39,458 nt of DNA, taken from the NCBI GenBank assembly GCA_030152625.1, contig JASLJD010000145.1, positions 1 through 39,458 of the forward strand, given 5' to 3'. The notes beneath the pieces were generated by a model. The model was given only the letters and a program-made list of their open reading frames with translations, searched no databases and had not been told where the DNA came from. The stretch is from Erysipelothrix sp. GTDB taxonomy: Bacteria; Bacillota_I; Bacilli_A; Erysipelotrichales; Erysipelotrichaceae. The translations under genes and the position numbers were made by a program. This document shows, one piece after another, positions 32,111 to 39,458 of this stretch; within the stretch, counting starts at the first letter, position 1; each line of letters opens with the position of its first letter.

Positions 32111-32953
32111 ATGAAAAAAATAGCAGTGATTATCTACGCGATAGTCATCTCCGCTGTCATCAGTGGCTGTACAGTTGAAGCGGACGCTGATGTTGAATTA
32201 ACATATCCAGTCTTGGATGATATAACTGATGATGAAGATGATGATGACCCCTATAGGTTTGAGGTAGTCTCTAAAACCTATGAATTAGAAGAACCAGTAG
32301 AAGAAACTCGCGAAGCACAATCGATTGTATCTGGAGGAGCCTCTTGGATCTATGCCAAAACACAAGATGGAAAACGTGGGCATGAAAAACGTTATTATAA
32401 ACAAATGTATAATCGTAAGGACGAACTTTTATCGACAACGGAAATTAAAGACCGCCGTGAAGTAACGCCAACGGAAAACATTTTGTATGAGGGTGGACAA
32501 AGAGCGCAACCAGGAGCTTATTATCATTCTAGCCGTATTACTCGCTATGGTGCTGATTGCCATGGCTGTGGTATCGGTAGCGATGGTCGTGGCGGAACAG
32601 CAGCGGGTATCGGTGTTGGTCTGGATGAGGTTCGTCAAAAAGATGGATCATGGAAGCCTGGCATTACTTATGAAGGATATTATATTATTGCCACTTCTGC
32701 TTCGATTCCAATGTGTACGATTGTAGAAATTAGTAACCATACTGTAAGTGGTATGGGTATTCAACCAGGTGTTCCTTTCAAGGCGATTGTTTTAGATCGC
32801 GGTGGAGCTATCCAAGGTTCGAAAATTGACTTATTTGTGGGAACGGAGCATAATATGCCTGTTACTCAAGGACGACGTCAAGATGCCGATGTAAAAATTA
32901 TCAGCATGCCTCAGCGCTATCGTAGCGGTGGAATGTGGAATTGTGACATTTAA
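32111..32953 (+). CDS. 3D-domain lipoprotein, YabE-like position
   Basis: A 280-residue secreted lipoprotein: signal peptide with lipobox ISGC (lipidated Cys20), then an acidic tether with mostly Asp/Glu at 36-46. A stretch similar to the end of a G5 domain (about 80-128) leads into a 3D-type double-psi barrel with VLDRGGAIQGSKIDLF (227-242; Asp229, Asp240). The first Asp expected for the 3D motif is not seen in IIATSASIPMC. Four further cysteines (150, 153, 202, 278) could form disulfides. It sits between tatD/aldH and rnmV, where Bacillus has yabE, an Rpf-like cell-wall enzyme. A peptidoglycan role is inferred. Confidence 0.8.
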   Translation: MKKIAVIIYAIVISAVISGCTVEADADVELTYPVLDDITDDEDDDDPYRFEVVSKTYELEEPVEETREAQSIVSGGASWIYAKTQDGKRGHEKRYYKQMYNRKDELLSTTEIKDRREVTPTENILYEGGQRAQPGAYYHSSRITRYGADCHGCGIGSDGRGGTAAGIGVGLDEVRQKDGSWKPGITYEGYYIIATSASIPMCTIVEISNHTVSGMGIQPGVPFKAIVLDRGGAIQGSKIDLFVGTEHNMPVTQGRRQDADVKIISMPQRYRSGGMWNCDI

Positions 32954-32957
32954 AATG

Positions 32958-32986
32958 ACACTGAGCCTTGGCTCAGTGTTTTTTTA
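32958..32986 (+). terminator. Terminator after the 3D lipoprotein gene
   Basis: Stem ACACTGAGC/GCTCAGTGT (32958-32966, 32971-32979) with a four-base loop and a T-run. Confidence 0.92.
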
Positions 32987-32997
32987 TGAGAAAGAGA

Positions 32998-33006
32998 TGG
33001 TATAAT
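32998..33006 (+). promoter_or_regulatory. Extended -10 directly abutting rnmV start codons
   Basis: TGGTATAAT is a perfect extended -10 whose last base touches ATG 33007. The expected transcription start (about 33013) coincides with the second in-frame ATG, which predicts a leaderless mRNA. Confidence 0.6.
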
Positions 33007-33012
33007 ATGACT

Positions 33013-33552
33013 ATGAAGATACAAGAAGTCATCGTTGTAGAAGGAAAAAATGATCGTGAAAAGATATTAACTTGTGTTTCAGCGGATGTATTGATTACAA
33101 ATGGACTCCATCTATCAAAAGATAGCTTAAGACTTTTAAAAACAATGCATCAACAAAGAGGTTTAATACTTTTTACCGATCCTGATTTCCCAGGACGCCA
33201 AATTCGAGAGCGGATCGAGTCTTATGTAGGCCCTTGTAAGCATGCTCATATTGCAGCAAAAGACGGTCGAGAGGGAGCGAAAGTGGGGATTGAGCATGCG
33301 AGTTGTCAAGTGATCATTGAATCGCTTAAAAAGGCGCAAGCTTATCCTCAAGAAAAGAAAGCAGTTTTGAGCTTAAGTTATTCAGATTTTATTGATTTAG
33401 GATTGACAGGAAATGAGGACAGTCAAGAGAGAAGAAATGATTTGGCTCATGCTCTAGGATTTCCAGAAAGCAATGCGAAGACTTGTTATAAATATTTAAA
33501 GATGTTAGAGATAACAAAAGAAAGCTGTGAAAAAATTTTAGGAGAAGGATAA
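33013..33552 (+). CDS. rnmV: Ribonuclease M5
   Basis: RnmV completes 5S rRNA maturation in low-GC Gram-positive bacteria. The 179-residue protein is a TOPRIM domain with the catalytic Glu in VVEGKND (8-14) and the DxD of LFTDPDFPGRQIRERI. ATG 33013 matches the usual MKI start of the family; ATG 33007 would add two residues. There is no ordinary ribosome binding site because a -10 element occupies that space. It heads rnmV-ksgA-ispE-glmU-prs-Nudix; the rnmV-ksgA pair is conserved in Bacillota. Confidence 0.94.
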   Translation: MKIQEVIVVEGKNDREKILTCVSADVLITNGLHLSKDSLRLLKTMHQQRGLILFTDPDFPGRQIRERIESYVGPCKHAHIAAKDGREGAKVGIEHASCQVIIESLKKAQAYPQEKKAVLSLSYSDFIDLGLTGNEDSQERRNDLAHALGFPESNAKTCYKYLKMLEITKESCEKILGEG

Positions 33553-33553
33553 T

Positions 33554-34378
33554 TTGACTGAGAATATATCAAATCGGAATCGAACGATGTATTTATTAAA
33601 AAAATATGAGCAAAGAGCGAAAAAACATTTGGGACAGAACTTTATGATCGATCCGAACGTAGTTCAAAAAATAGCAAGAGAAAGTGTGTGCAGTCAACGT
33701 AAGATCTGTTTAGAAATTGGTCCAGGTCTTGGAGCACTCACAGAAGCCTTAGCCCAAGAGTATGAGCAAGTGCTTGCCTATGAAATTGATGAGCATATGG
33801 TTGAAATTCTAAAAGAAAGTTTAGAAGACTATGATAATATTGAAGTTATTCATGAAGACTTTTTAGAGGCTGACTTAAGTAAAATTCCTGAACCCATCAC
33901 TGTTTGTGCCAATTTACCTTATTATATTACGACCCCGCTTCTTTTTCGATTGATGGAATTGGATGTCGATCAGATGACTTTGATGGTTCAAAAAGAAATT
34001 GGTGATAGGCTAGCTGCAAAAGTATCTACGAAAGATTACAGCTCTTTAAGCATTCAAATTCAATATTATTTTGATGTGGAGAAGCTTATGAATGTTTCCC
34101 CTGAGTCATTTCATCCAAAGCCTAATGTCGATTCAATTGTGATAAGGTTGCGCAAGAGAGAAGAAGCTCACATGCCTTATGATGAAAAAGAGTTTTTTGA
34201 ATTTCTTCGCTCTTGTTTTCAGTTTAGGCGTAAAACATTGATGAACAATTTGAAGGCGATCAACAAAAAGCTTGACTATTCATCAATTTATGAAAAACTT
34301 GGCTGGGATTTACGCGTTCGTGCAGAGGACCTAGAGCTGAACGATTTTCTTGCATTATACGGGGAAATCCATGCGTAG
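33554..34378 (+). CDS. rsmA: 16S rRNA dimethyladenosine transferase KsgA
   Basis: KsgA/RsmA dimethylates A1518 and A1519 near the 3' end of 16S rRNA, a late step of 30S assembly. The 274-residue product contains KKHLGQNFMID (23-33), the S-adenosylmethionine site LEIGPGLGALTEAL and the catalytic NLPYYITTPL. It starts at TTG 33554: AGAAGGA lies five bases upstream, and the N-terminus then matches the family. It lies one base after rnmV and overlaps ispE by eight bases. Confidence 0.96.
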   Translation: MTENISNRNRTMYLLKKYEQRAKKHLGQNFMIDPNVVQKIARESVCSQRKICLEIGPGLGALTEALAQEYEQVLAYEIDEHMVEILKESLEDYDNIEVIHEDFLEADLSKIPEPITVCANLPYYITTPLLFRLMELDVDQMTLMVQKEIGDRLAAKVSTKDYSSLSIQIQYYFDVEKLMNVSPESFHPKPNVDSIVIRLRKREEAHMPYDEKEFFEFLRSCFQFRRKTLMNNLKAINKKLDYSSIYEKLGWDLRVRAEDLELNDFLALYGEIHA

Positions 34379-35216
34379 GAAAGCGTATGCGAAACTAACT
34401 CTTCATTTACAGGTTATTGGTCGTCAAGGGAAGGATCTTCAATTTCAAAATTTAACAGTTCCCATTGATTTATTTGATGTCATTCATTTGGAAAAAAATG
34501 ATCAGATGAGCATTAAAACAGATAAAGCTTATCTACCCAACGATCGTCGTAACACCGTTTTTCAAGCAGTGTCCCTAATGAAAAAAGAGTATGCTATTCA
34601 AGATAATTTTAAAATTGAAATACGAAAAAATATCCCTGCACAGTCAGGACTGGGTGGTGGCAGTGCTGATGCGGCAGCAGTGATTCAAATATTGGATGAA
34701 ATGTATCAGCTATCAATGAGTCGAGAGGAAAAAATTCAAATTGCTGAGCAAATTGATGAAGACACAGCTTTTTGTCTGTTTAATGAAGCTTCTTTAGTCG
34801 AAGGGCATGGGGAAGTTTTAACAGCTTTAAACTATCCCGGTAAGCCACTATATTATCTTCTTGTGAAGCCAGCTAGGGGCGTGAGTACGAAACGATTTAT
34901 GCGCAAGTACGATCGTTTTGAACGGAATGATGCAGCTTTAAGTTCTGCAATTACTGCGTTTGAATCAGGTGATATCACGACTTTAAAATCGCTTTTACAC
35001 AATGATTTTATGTCTGAAGTACGTGAAAAGAACCATTATATTGAAAAAATCGAAAAAGACTTTGAAAAACTCGGTTTGAATGCTTATACTATGAGTGGGA
35101 GTGGATCGAGTGTTTTTGCTGTGTCTCAGTCTTTAGAGACGGTCCAAAAAGCACAGCAAAAACTGGTATTCAAATACCCATTTGTTAAGTATGGTCAGAT
35201 TTATGATAAAATATGA
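34371..35216 (+). CDS. ispE: 4-diphosphocytidyl-2-C-methyl-D-erythritol kinase IspE
   Basis: IspE phosphorylates CDP-methylerythritol in the non-mevalonate isoprenoid pathway. The 281-residue GHMP kinase has the ATP loop PAQSGLGGGSADAAA (about residues 84-98) and MSGSGSSVFA near the end. Two usual blocks are altered: the GYHE region reads KDLQFQ and GxDVPF reads IDEDTAF, with the catalytic Asp kept. ATG 34371 has GGGGAAA upstream and lies in the ksgA 3' end. Context (ksgA before, glmU and prs after) supports the assignment. It may be a fast-evolving but active enzyme. Confidence 0.88.
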   Translation: MRRKAYAKLTLHLQVIGRQGKDLQFQNLTVPIDLFDVIHLEKNDQMSIKTDKAYLPNDRRNTVFQAVSLMKKEYAIQDNFKIEIRKNIPAQSGLGGGSADAAAVIQILDEMYQLSMSREEKIQIAEQIDEDTAFCLFNEASLVEGHGEVLTALNYPGKPLYYLLVKPARGVSTKRFMRKYDRFERNDAALSSAITAFESGDITTLKSLLHNDFMSEVREKNHYIEKIEKDFEKLGLNAYTMSGSGSSVFAVSQSLETVQKAQQKLVFKYPFVKYGQIYDKI

Positions 35217-35233
35217 GGATGGAGGCGGTCGGA

Positions 35234-36592
35234 ATGCAATATGCGGTGGTTTTAGCTGCAGGGCAAGGAAAACGGATGCAATCTTCTCGAAATAAAGTTA
35301 TGCATGAACTTTTGGGAAAACCGGTGATTGCTCATGTGGTTGACAAGTTAAGTGCATTGGATTTGGAAGAGATTGTTCTTGTTACGGGCTATGGACGCGA
35401 AGAAATTGAAGATTATTTCAAGGATGATGTTCTGTATGCCTATCAAGACGAGCAAATAGGAACAGGTGATGCTGTTTCAAAGGTCAAGCAATTACAAGGT
35501 AAAGAGGGTTCAACACTTCTCGCCTATGGTGACTGTGCTCTTATCTCAAAAGAAACGTTTCAAAAAGTGTTTGAGGCACATGCGGGTAACGACTTAACCA
35601 TTCTTACTTCGAAAACATCCGCAGACAGTAAGAAAAACAGGGTTATTCGTGACAATCAAGGTTTTGTTTCAGAGATTGTTGAATATGAGGATATTAAAGA
35701 AGATATTGATCTGTATCAAGAAGCGGATTTGGGCTTATATTGTTTTGACAATAAACTTCTTTTCGAATATCTTCCTGAAATTCATGACTCAAATTCTCGC
35801 GAAAAAATACACATTGCGGATCTTGTTAAGGTGATGAAAGAAAAAGGTCATCAAATTCAGGCTTTACGCGTAGAAAACGAAGAAGAATTTATGGGGATTA
35901 ACGATCGTTTTGATTTAGGTTATGCTCATAAATACTTACAGAAGCGAATTAATGATCATCATCTTGCAAACGGGGTCAGTATCTTGGAGCCAGATTCTGT
36001 TTACATTGGTCCTGATGTGAAAATTGAACGTGATGTGAAGATTTATGCCAATGTTCATATTTATGGTCAATCAAGTATTGGAGAAGGCAGCAATATTATG
36101 TCGGGTTCTTGGCTCGAAAATGTTGCGGTCGGCGAGCATACCTGCATTGACAATTCAAAGATCATTGGTGGAACGATTGGAAAACACTCAACGATTGGCC
36201 CTATGGCGCATCTTCGTTCGAATTGTGAAATCGGTGACCATGTACGCATAGGAAATTTTGTGGAAATGAAGAACGTTCAGTTTGGAGAAGGAAGTTCCTG
36301 TGCACACTTAACATATTTAGGGGATGCGAAAGTAGGTCGAAAAGTAAATATAGGTTGTGGTGTTGTAACGGCGAATTATGATGGAGAAAAGAAACATCAA
36401 ACAGAAATTGCGGATGATGTTTTCATAGGTTCAAATTCAACCTTGATTGCGCCAATCGAGATTGAAAGCGGATCTGTTGTGGCCGCGGGCTCAACAGTGA
36501 CAGAAAATGTACCTAAAGATAGCTTAGCCATTGCACGTTCACGACAAAAAAATAAAGATTGGAAAAAAGAGGGAAGGAATCATGAGAGATAA
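35234..36592 (+). CDS. glmU: Bifunctional UDP-GlcNAc synthesis enzyme GlmU
   Basis: GlmU acetylates glucosamine 1-phosphate and couples it to UTP, giving UDP-GlcNAc for peptidoglycan. The 452 residues comprise an N-terminal uridyltransferase (LAAGQGKRM at 7-15; the usual GTRM is GKRM, and the LPK before the catalytic lysine reads SRNK) and a C-terminal left-handed beta helix with CAHLTYLGDAKVG and TANYDG. ATG 35234 follows GGAGGCGG. Start at 35213 is less likely. The prs start codon lies within its last codons. Confidence 0.95.
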   Translation: MQYAVVLAAGQGKRMQSSRNKVMHELLGKPVIAHVVDKLSALDLEEIVLVTGYGREEIEDYFKDDVLYAYQDEQIGTGDAVSKVKQLQGKEGSTLLAYGDCALISKETFQKVFEAHAGNDLTILTSKTSADSKKNRVIRDNQGFVSEIVEYEDIKEDIDLYQEADLGLYCFDNKLLFEYLPEIHDSNSREKIHIADLVKVMKEKGHQIQALRVENEEEFMGINDRFDLGYAHKYLQKRINDHHLANGVSILEPDSVYIGPDVKIERDVKIYANVHIYGQSSIGEGSNIMSGSWLENVAVGEHTCIDNSKIIGGTIGKHSTIGPMAHLRSNCEIGDHVRIGNFVEMKNVQFGEGSSCAHLTYLGDAKVGRKVNIGCGVVTANYDGEKKHQTEIADDVFIGSNSTLIAPIEIESGSVVAAGSTVTENVPKDSLAIARSRQKNKDWKKEGRNHER

Positions 36593-37541
36593 CATAGCAG
36601 TATTTGGTTTATCAGCAAATATAGATTTGACAAATGAGATTTGTGATCATCTTGGTTTAAAACCGGGTAAAATAGCTGTTCATCATTTTGCCGATGGAGA
36701 AATACTTATTGAACCCTTGGAATCTGTTCGAGGTAAGCATGTTTATATTGTGCAGTCGACAAGCACACCTGTAAGTGAAACTTACATGGAGGTTTTAATA
36801 GCTATTGATGCGTTTAAGAGAGCGTCAGCGGATGAAATCACTGTTGTCATGCCTTATTATGGTTATGCAAGACAAGACCGCAAAGCGCGTGCTCGTCAAC
36901 CGATTACGGCTAAATTAATGGCAAATCTGCTTCAAACGGCGGGTGCAGATCGTGTTGTGACCATTGATTTACACGCTCCTCAAATTCAAGGATTTTTTGA
37001 TATTCCGACCGATGATTTGACAGCGGTCGCAATGATTGGACAATATTATCGTCGCAAGAGATTTGAAGATGAAGTTGTTGTTGTTTCTCCAGATCATGGT
37101 GGGGCAACACGTGCACGGAAGTTGTCGGATGTTATTCCGAACTCAACGCTTGCGATTATTGATAAGCGTCGTACTAAACCCAATGAAGCAGAGGCGGTTA
37201 ATCTTATTGGAGATGTGGATGGTAAAGTCGCTATTGTGATTGATGATATGGTCGATACAGCCGGTTCATTGATGGCAGGTATTGACTTACTCTATCACAA
37301 TGGGGCGAAAGAGGTTTACTGTGCATGTACACATGGGATTCTTTCAGGGCCTGCTGTAGAAAGAATTGAAAATTCTGACATTAAAGAGCTTTTGATTACG
37401 AATACGATCGCCCAGTCAGAAGAAGCTAAAAAAGTCGAGAAGATTAAACAGATATCAGTAGGTTATATGCTGGCGAAATGTATTGAGGCAATTCAAAATG
37501 ATCAACCTGTTAGTCGTTTATTTGAATTGTTCAATGATTAA
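36582..37541 (+). CDS. prs: Ribose-phosphate pyrophosphokinase Prs
   Basis: Prs makes PRPP from ribose 5-phosphate and ATP for nucleotide, His, Trp and NAD synthesis. The 319-residue protein has the flexible-loop YYGYARQDRKARARQPI (about residues 90-106), the metal-binding DLHAPQIQGFF and the PRPP loop VIDDMVDTAGS. ATG 36582 follows GGGAAGG and overlaps the end of glmU by 11 bases. The glmU-prs pair is the normal Bacillus order. Nothing unusual. Confidence 0.97.
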   Translation: MRDNIAVFGLSANIDLTNEICDHLGLKPGKIAVHHFADGEILIEPLESVRGKHVYIVQSTSTPVSETYMEVLIAIDAFKRASADEITVVMPYYGYARQDRKARARQPITAKLMANLLQTAGADRVVTIDLHAPQIQGFFDIPTDDLTAVAMIGQYYRRKRFEDEVVVVSPDHGGATRARKLSDVIPNSTLAIIDKRRTKPNEAEAVNLIGDVDGKVAIVIDDMVDTAGSLMAGIDLLYHNGAKEVYCACTHGILSGPAVERIENSDIKELLITNTIAQSEEAKKVEKIKQISVGYMLAKCIEAIQNDQPVSRLFELFND

Positions 37542-37543
37542 AG

Positions 37544-37954
37544 ATGAAAAAAGTTAATCTTGTTATTGTCATTGATGCGCATAAGGAGCAAGTTTTGATG
37601 TGTCATCGCCAAACAGATCCTTATCAAGGTCTCTATAATTTTGTTGGTGGTAAGGTAAAAGAAGGCGAAGGCGATTGGTCTGCAGCTTACCGAGAGCTTC
37701 AAGAAGAAACAGGCATCAAATCATCACAAATTGATTTAAAGATGTTGTTTAAAACCTACTATCCTTTTGATGATCTTGAACTCCAGGTTTACTATGGTTT
37801 CTTAAAAGAAAAACCTGAACTTAAGGAAGAAAAACATCCTTTGATTTGGTATTCTCTTGAAGAAGATTTTGCCAATGAATCTCTTTTTGCAGGTCATGGT
37901 AATATTGCGCATATGATGAACTTAATTAAGTTGTATGAAGAGGATCATAAATAA
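37544..37954 (+). CDS. Nudix hydrolase (MutT type)
   Basis: A 136-residue Nudix hydrolase. The Nudix box GKVKEGEGDWSAAYRELQEE (about residues 36-55, followed by TGI) has every conserved residue. The N-terminus MKKVNLVIVIDAHKEQVLMC and size resemble 8-oxo-dGTP/MutT-like nucleotide sanitising enzymes, but the substrate cannot be read from sequence. It starts two bases after the prs stop, without its own ribosome binding site, so it is probably translated by re-initiation. It is the last gene of the rnmV operon. Confidence 0.85.
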   Translation: MKKVNLVIVIDAHKEQVLMCHRQTDPYQGLYNFVGGKVKEGEGDWSAAYRELQEETGIKSSQIDLKMLFKTYYPFDDLELQVYYGFLKEKPELKEEKHPLIWYSLEEDFANESLFAGHGNIAHMMNLIKLYEEDHK

Positions 37955-37956
37955 AA

Positions 37957-37997
37957 AAAGCATGCTTGTGAAGTGAAGCCATTAACTTGGATGCTTT
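37957..37997 (+). repeat. Extra dyad after the MutT-like gene
   Basis: Arms AAAGCAT (37957-37963) and ATGCTTT (37991-37997) can pair around a 27-base loop, which has a further AAGT/ACTT pairing. The left arm is part of a 10-base palindrome AAGCATGCTT. There is no clean T-run; it may be a transcript 3'-end structure. Confidence 0.35.
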
Positions 37998-38010
37998 AAT
38001 GAAAAATAAG

Positions 38011-38052
38011 GACTGAGTTCTGTATTGTACAGACTCAGTCTTTTTAATTTTT
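38011..38052 (+). terminator. Terminator of the rnmV-prs operon
   Basis: A 13-base-pair stem with one bulged T (38011-38024 with 38028-38040; arms open GACTGAG and close CTCAGTC), loop TTG, then TTTTTAATTTTT. It lies between convergent genes; the left flank AAAAATAAG may let it act on the minus strand too. Confidence 0.9.
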
Positions 38053-38100
38053 CGGTGACATATTCACTTTAAATGTTTTATTATGCTTTTATCAAATGCA

Positions 38101-38146
38101 TAAAAAAACGAACCCTTCTTGTTTATGTCCAAGCTTTAGGGTTCGT
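38101..38146 (-). terminator. Terminator of addA
   Basis: On the minus strand ACGAACCCT and AGGGTTCGT (38146-38138, 38116-38108) pair, with an inner CTTG/CAAG stem, followed by TTTTTTT. It lies just past the addA stop codon. Confidence 0.9.
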
Positions 38147-38164
38147 ATTATGCGCATGCTTTGT

Positions 38165-39458
38165 TTATTTGAATTCGATGTATTTTCCATGATGAAAACT
38201 GTATAGATAAGCATGAATGATAAAGTCAGGGTACAATTCCTGCATGGCTTTTTGATAAGTTTTGATTTGTTCGGAATAGCGATTAAGGATGGTTTCTTCA
38301 TCAGCACGATCGCTTTTATAGTCAATAATCCAAAGTTCTTGATGATCAATAACAAGCCAGTCAATAATACCACTTTCAATTTGATGATTTTTTTGGTTTC
38401 GGTATAAAAAGGGTAGTTCCTGATAATGTTCGTTCTTTTTATAAAGCATTTGTGTCATGGGATCTTGATTGAAAGTTAGGAGTGGTTTTTGAAGATCTTT
38501 TGGAATATCATCTTTCTCCCAAACACCTAACTCAGCGTTTTCAATCCATTCATGTAGACGTGTACCGTATTCCATGCCCCATTTAATGGCAAAGTCAATT
38601 TCGTCGTTCTCGCTTAGATGATAGGTTTCTTTTTCAAAGAGATCAGGCATTTTTTGATCAAAAACTTCTTCTATCTCTTGATGTTTACGCAGTTTATGTT
38701 GGCTAATTTGAGAAGAGCCCATGATTTTAATGCGACTATATGCTTGAGGTGCCGTTGTCATAAGCAATTGAATTTGTCTTTGATAGTGAAACAGGAGTTG
38801 GGATGAAAAAACCATATTTTCCTCCCAAGCATCATAAGCATCAACAATGACCATGTGATTTTGTGCCCGTGTTAGCGCAACATAGACAAGGCGAAGTATT
38901 TCTTCGAGTTCTTCATGTCGTTGTTTAAATTCAATAACTTGACGCAAGAAATTTTTTCGATGTAAACGAGTGTCCATATCAATGTTTTGTAATGCAATGC
39001 CCAATTCATCGTCATGAAGAATCCGTTCGTAATGATCACGAACATTCAAACGCCCACCGGCCCAATAAAAGACAACAGGGAATTGGAGTCCTTTGGATTG
39101 GTGAACTGTCATAATCTCGACAACATTGTCTTCGACACTTAAATGACTTGCCTCACTGCTTCGCTCATCGTCCATTTGTTCAATGAAATATAAGAAACTT
39201 TGCATATCAGGATTCTTTTTCTCCTGGAAATGCATGGCTTTATCGAGCAAAAAATCCAAGTTTGTTTTTTCTTGCAAAGAAAAATGGTGATGATAACTGT
39301 TGTTGAAGTGATAAATTTCTTGAAGAATCGTGACAATATCTTTGTAAAACCAGTTTTGAATCATTGTATTCATAGCATTGCTTAATTCAGGATAGAGCAC
39401 GGCAAAGTTTTCATCGAGTCGTTTATCCCGATCATAAATTCTTACTTTTGCGATGTCA
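38165..39458 (-). CDS. addA: ATP-dependent helicase/nuclease AddA (5' part outside window)
   Basis: AddA is the helicase-nuclease subunit of AddAB, which processes double-strand ends for recombination. The visible 431 codons are the C-terminal part and the frame stays open to the window edge. Helicase motif V is seen in MTVHQSKGLQFPVVF and motif VI in LVYVALTRAQNHMV. The C-terminal RecB-type nuclease shows TRLHEW, LWIIDYKSDR with the metal-binding Asp and Lys, and QIKTYQKAM. The gene opposes the rnmV operon and ends at a strong terminator. AddB is presumably further right. Confidence 0.93.
   Translation of the reverse strand, partial: DIAKVRIYDRDKRLDENFAVLYPELSNAMNTMIQNWFYKDIVTILQEIYHFNNSYHHHFSLQEKTNLDFLLDKAMHFQEKKNPDMQSFLYFIEQMDDERSSEASHLSVEDNVVEIMTVHQSKGLQFPVVFYWAGGRLNVRDHYERILHDDELGIALQNIDMDTRLHRKNFLRQVIEFKQRHEELEEILRLVYVALTRAQNHMVIVDAYDAWEENMVFSSQLLFHYQRQIQLLMTTAPQAYSRIKIMGSSQISQHKLRKHQEIEEVFDQKMPDLFEKETYHLSENDEIDFAIKWGMEYGTRLHEWIENAELGVWEKDDIPKDLQKPLLTFNQDPMTQMLYKKNEHYQELPFLYRNQKNHQIESGIIDWLVIDHQELWIIDYKSDRADEETILNRYSEQIKTYQKAMQELYPDFIIHAYLYSFHHGKYIEFK

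Noticed and set aside
38092..38379. A 95-residue minus-strand reading overlapping the addA end
   Set aside because: Low-complexity shadow of addA running through its terminator; no ribosome binding site.
1..39458. CRISPR arrays, tRNA or rRNA genes, insertion sequences, prophage, toxin-antitoxin or defence genes
   Set aside because: No regularly spaced repeats, no transposase or integrase motifs and no tRNA-like cloverleaf were seen; the region is housekeeping apart from the ABC operon, Nudix genes and aldehyde dehydrogenase.

Overview
The window is the replication-origin region of a low-GC, Gram-positive bacterium (Bacillota). The genes are AT-rich, open with strong AGGAGG-type ribosome binding sites, and use TGA as a stop (for example noc and ispE), so this is not a Mycoplasma-type code. 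Sporulation genes usual near a Bacillus origin (spoVG, yabG, sspF, veg) are absent. Gene content and the small, fused origin neighbourhood are most like Erysipelotrichia, but that placement is inference from protein style, not a search.

Layout. Left edge: a 3'-truncated glpK (-), then dnaN and dnaA (both -). Between dnaA and rpmH lies about 550 bp full of DnaA boxes, the main part of oriC. A second box cluster with a likely unwinding element sits between dnaA and dnaN. To the right, reading away from the origin: rpmH-rnpA-yidC-jag; pth-mfd-rqcP; divIC; a Nudix gene (-); tmk-holB-rsmI-guaC; a PerR-type regulator; a small membrane protein (-); metG and a histidine phosphatase; a YtrA-type GntR/ABC transporter operon (-); mnmG; rsmG-noc-parA-parB; a minimal Sir2 protein-mnmE-tatD-aldehyde dehydrogenase; a QueT-like transporter; a 3D-domain lipoprotein; rnmV-ksgA-ispE-glmU-prs-Nudix; and at the right edge the 3' part of addA (-). 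Most genes run with the replication fork.

How the genes fit together. DnaA and the clamp start and sustain replication. ParA/ParB and Noc segregate the chromosome and time division, while DivIC builds the divisome. RnpA, RnmV, KsgA, RsmI, RsmG, MnmE and MnmG process or modify stable RNA. Pth, RqcP and MetG serve translation. Mfd, AddA, Tmk and HolB serve DNA repair and synthesis. IspE, GlmU and Prs supply envelope and nucleotide precursors. In Bacillus subtilis these genes lie on both sides of oriC; here both sets are interleaved on one side.

Most notable observations: a Noc protein that lacks the membrane-binding N-terminus but keeps Noc-type DNA-specificity residues, with a 13/14 match to the Noc-binding palindrome just upstream of its operon; a DnaA-trio-like element between dnaA and dnaN; a zinc-less minimal Sir2; a promoter that directly abuts the rnmV start codon; and intrinsic terminators built into the last codons of convergent genes. 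I see no CRISPR array, tRNA, rRNA, prophage, transposon or defence island, and nothing I would call a wholly new system.
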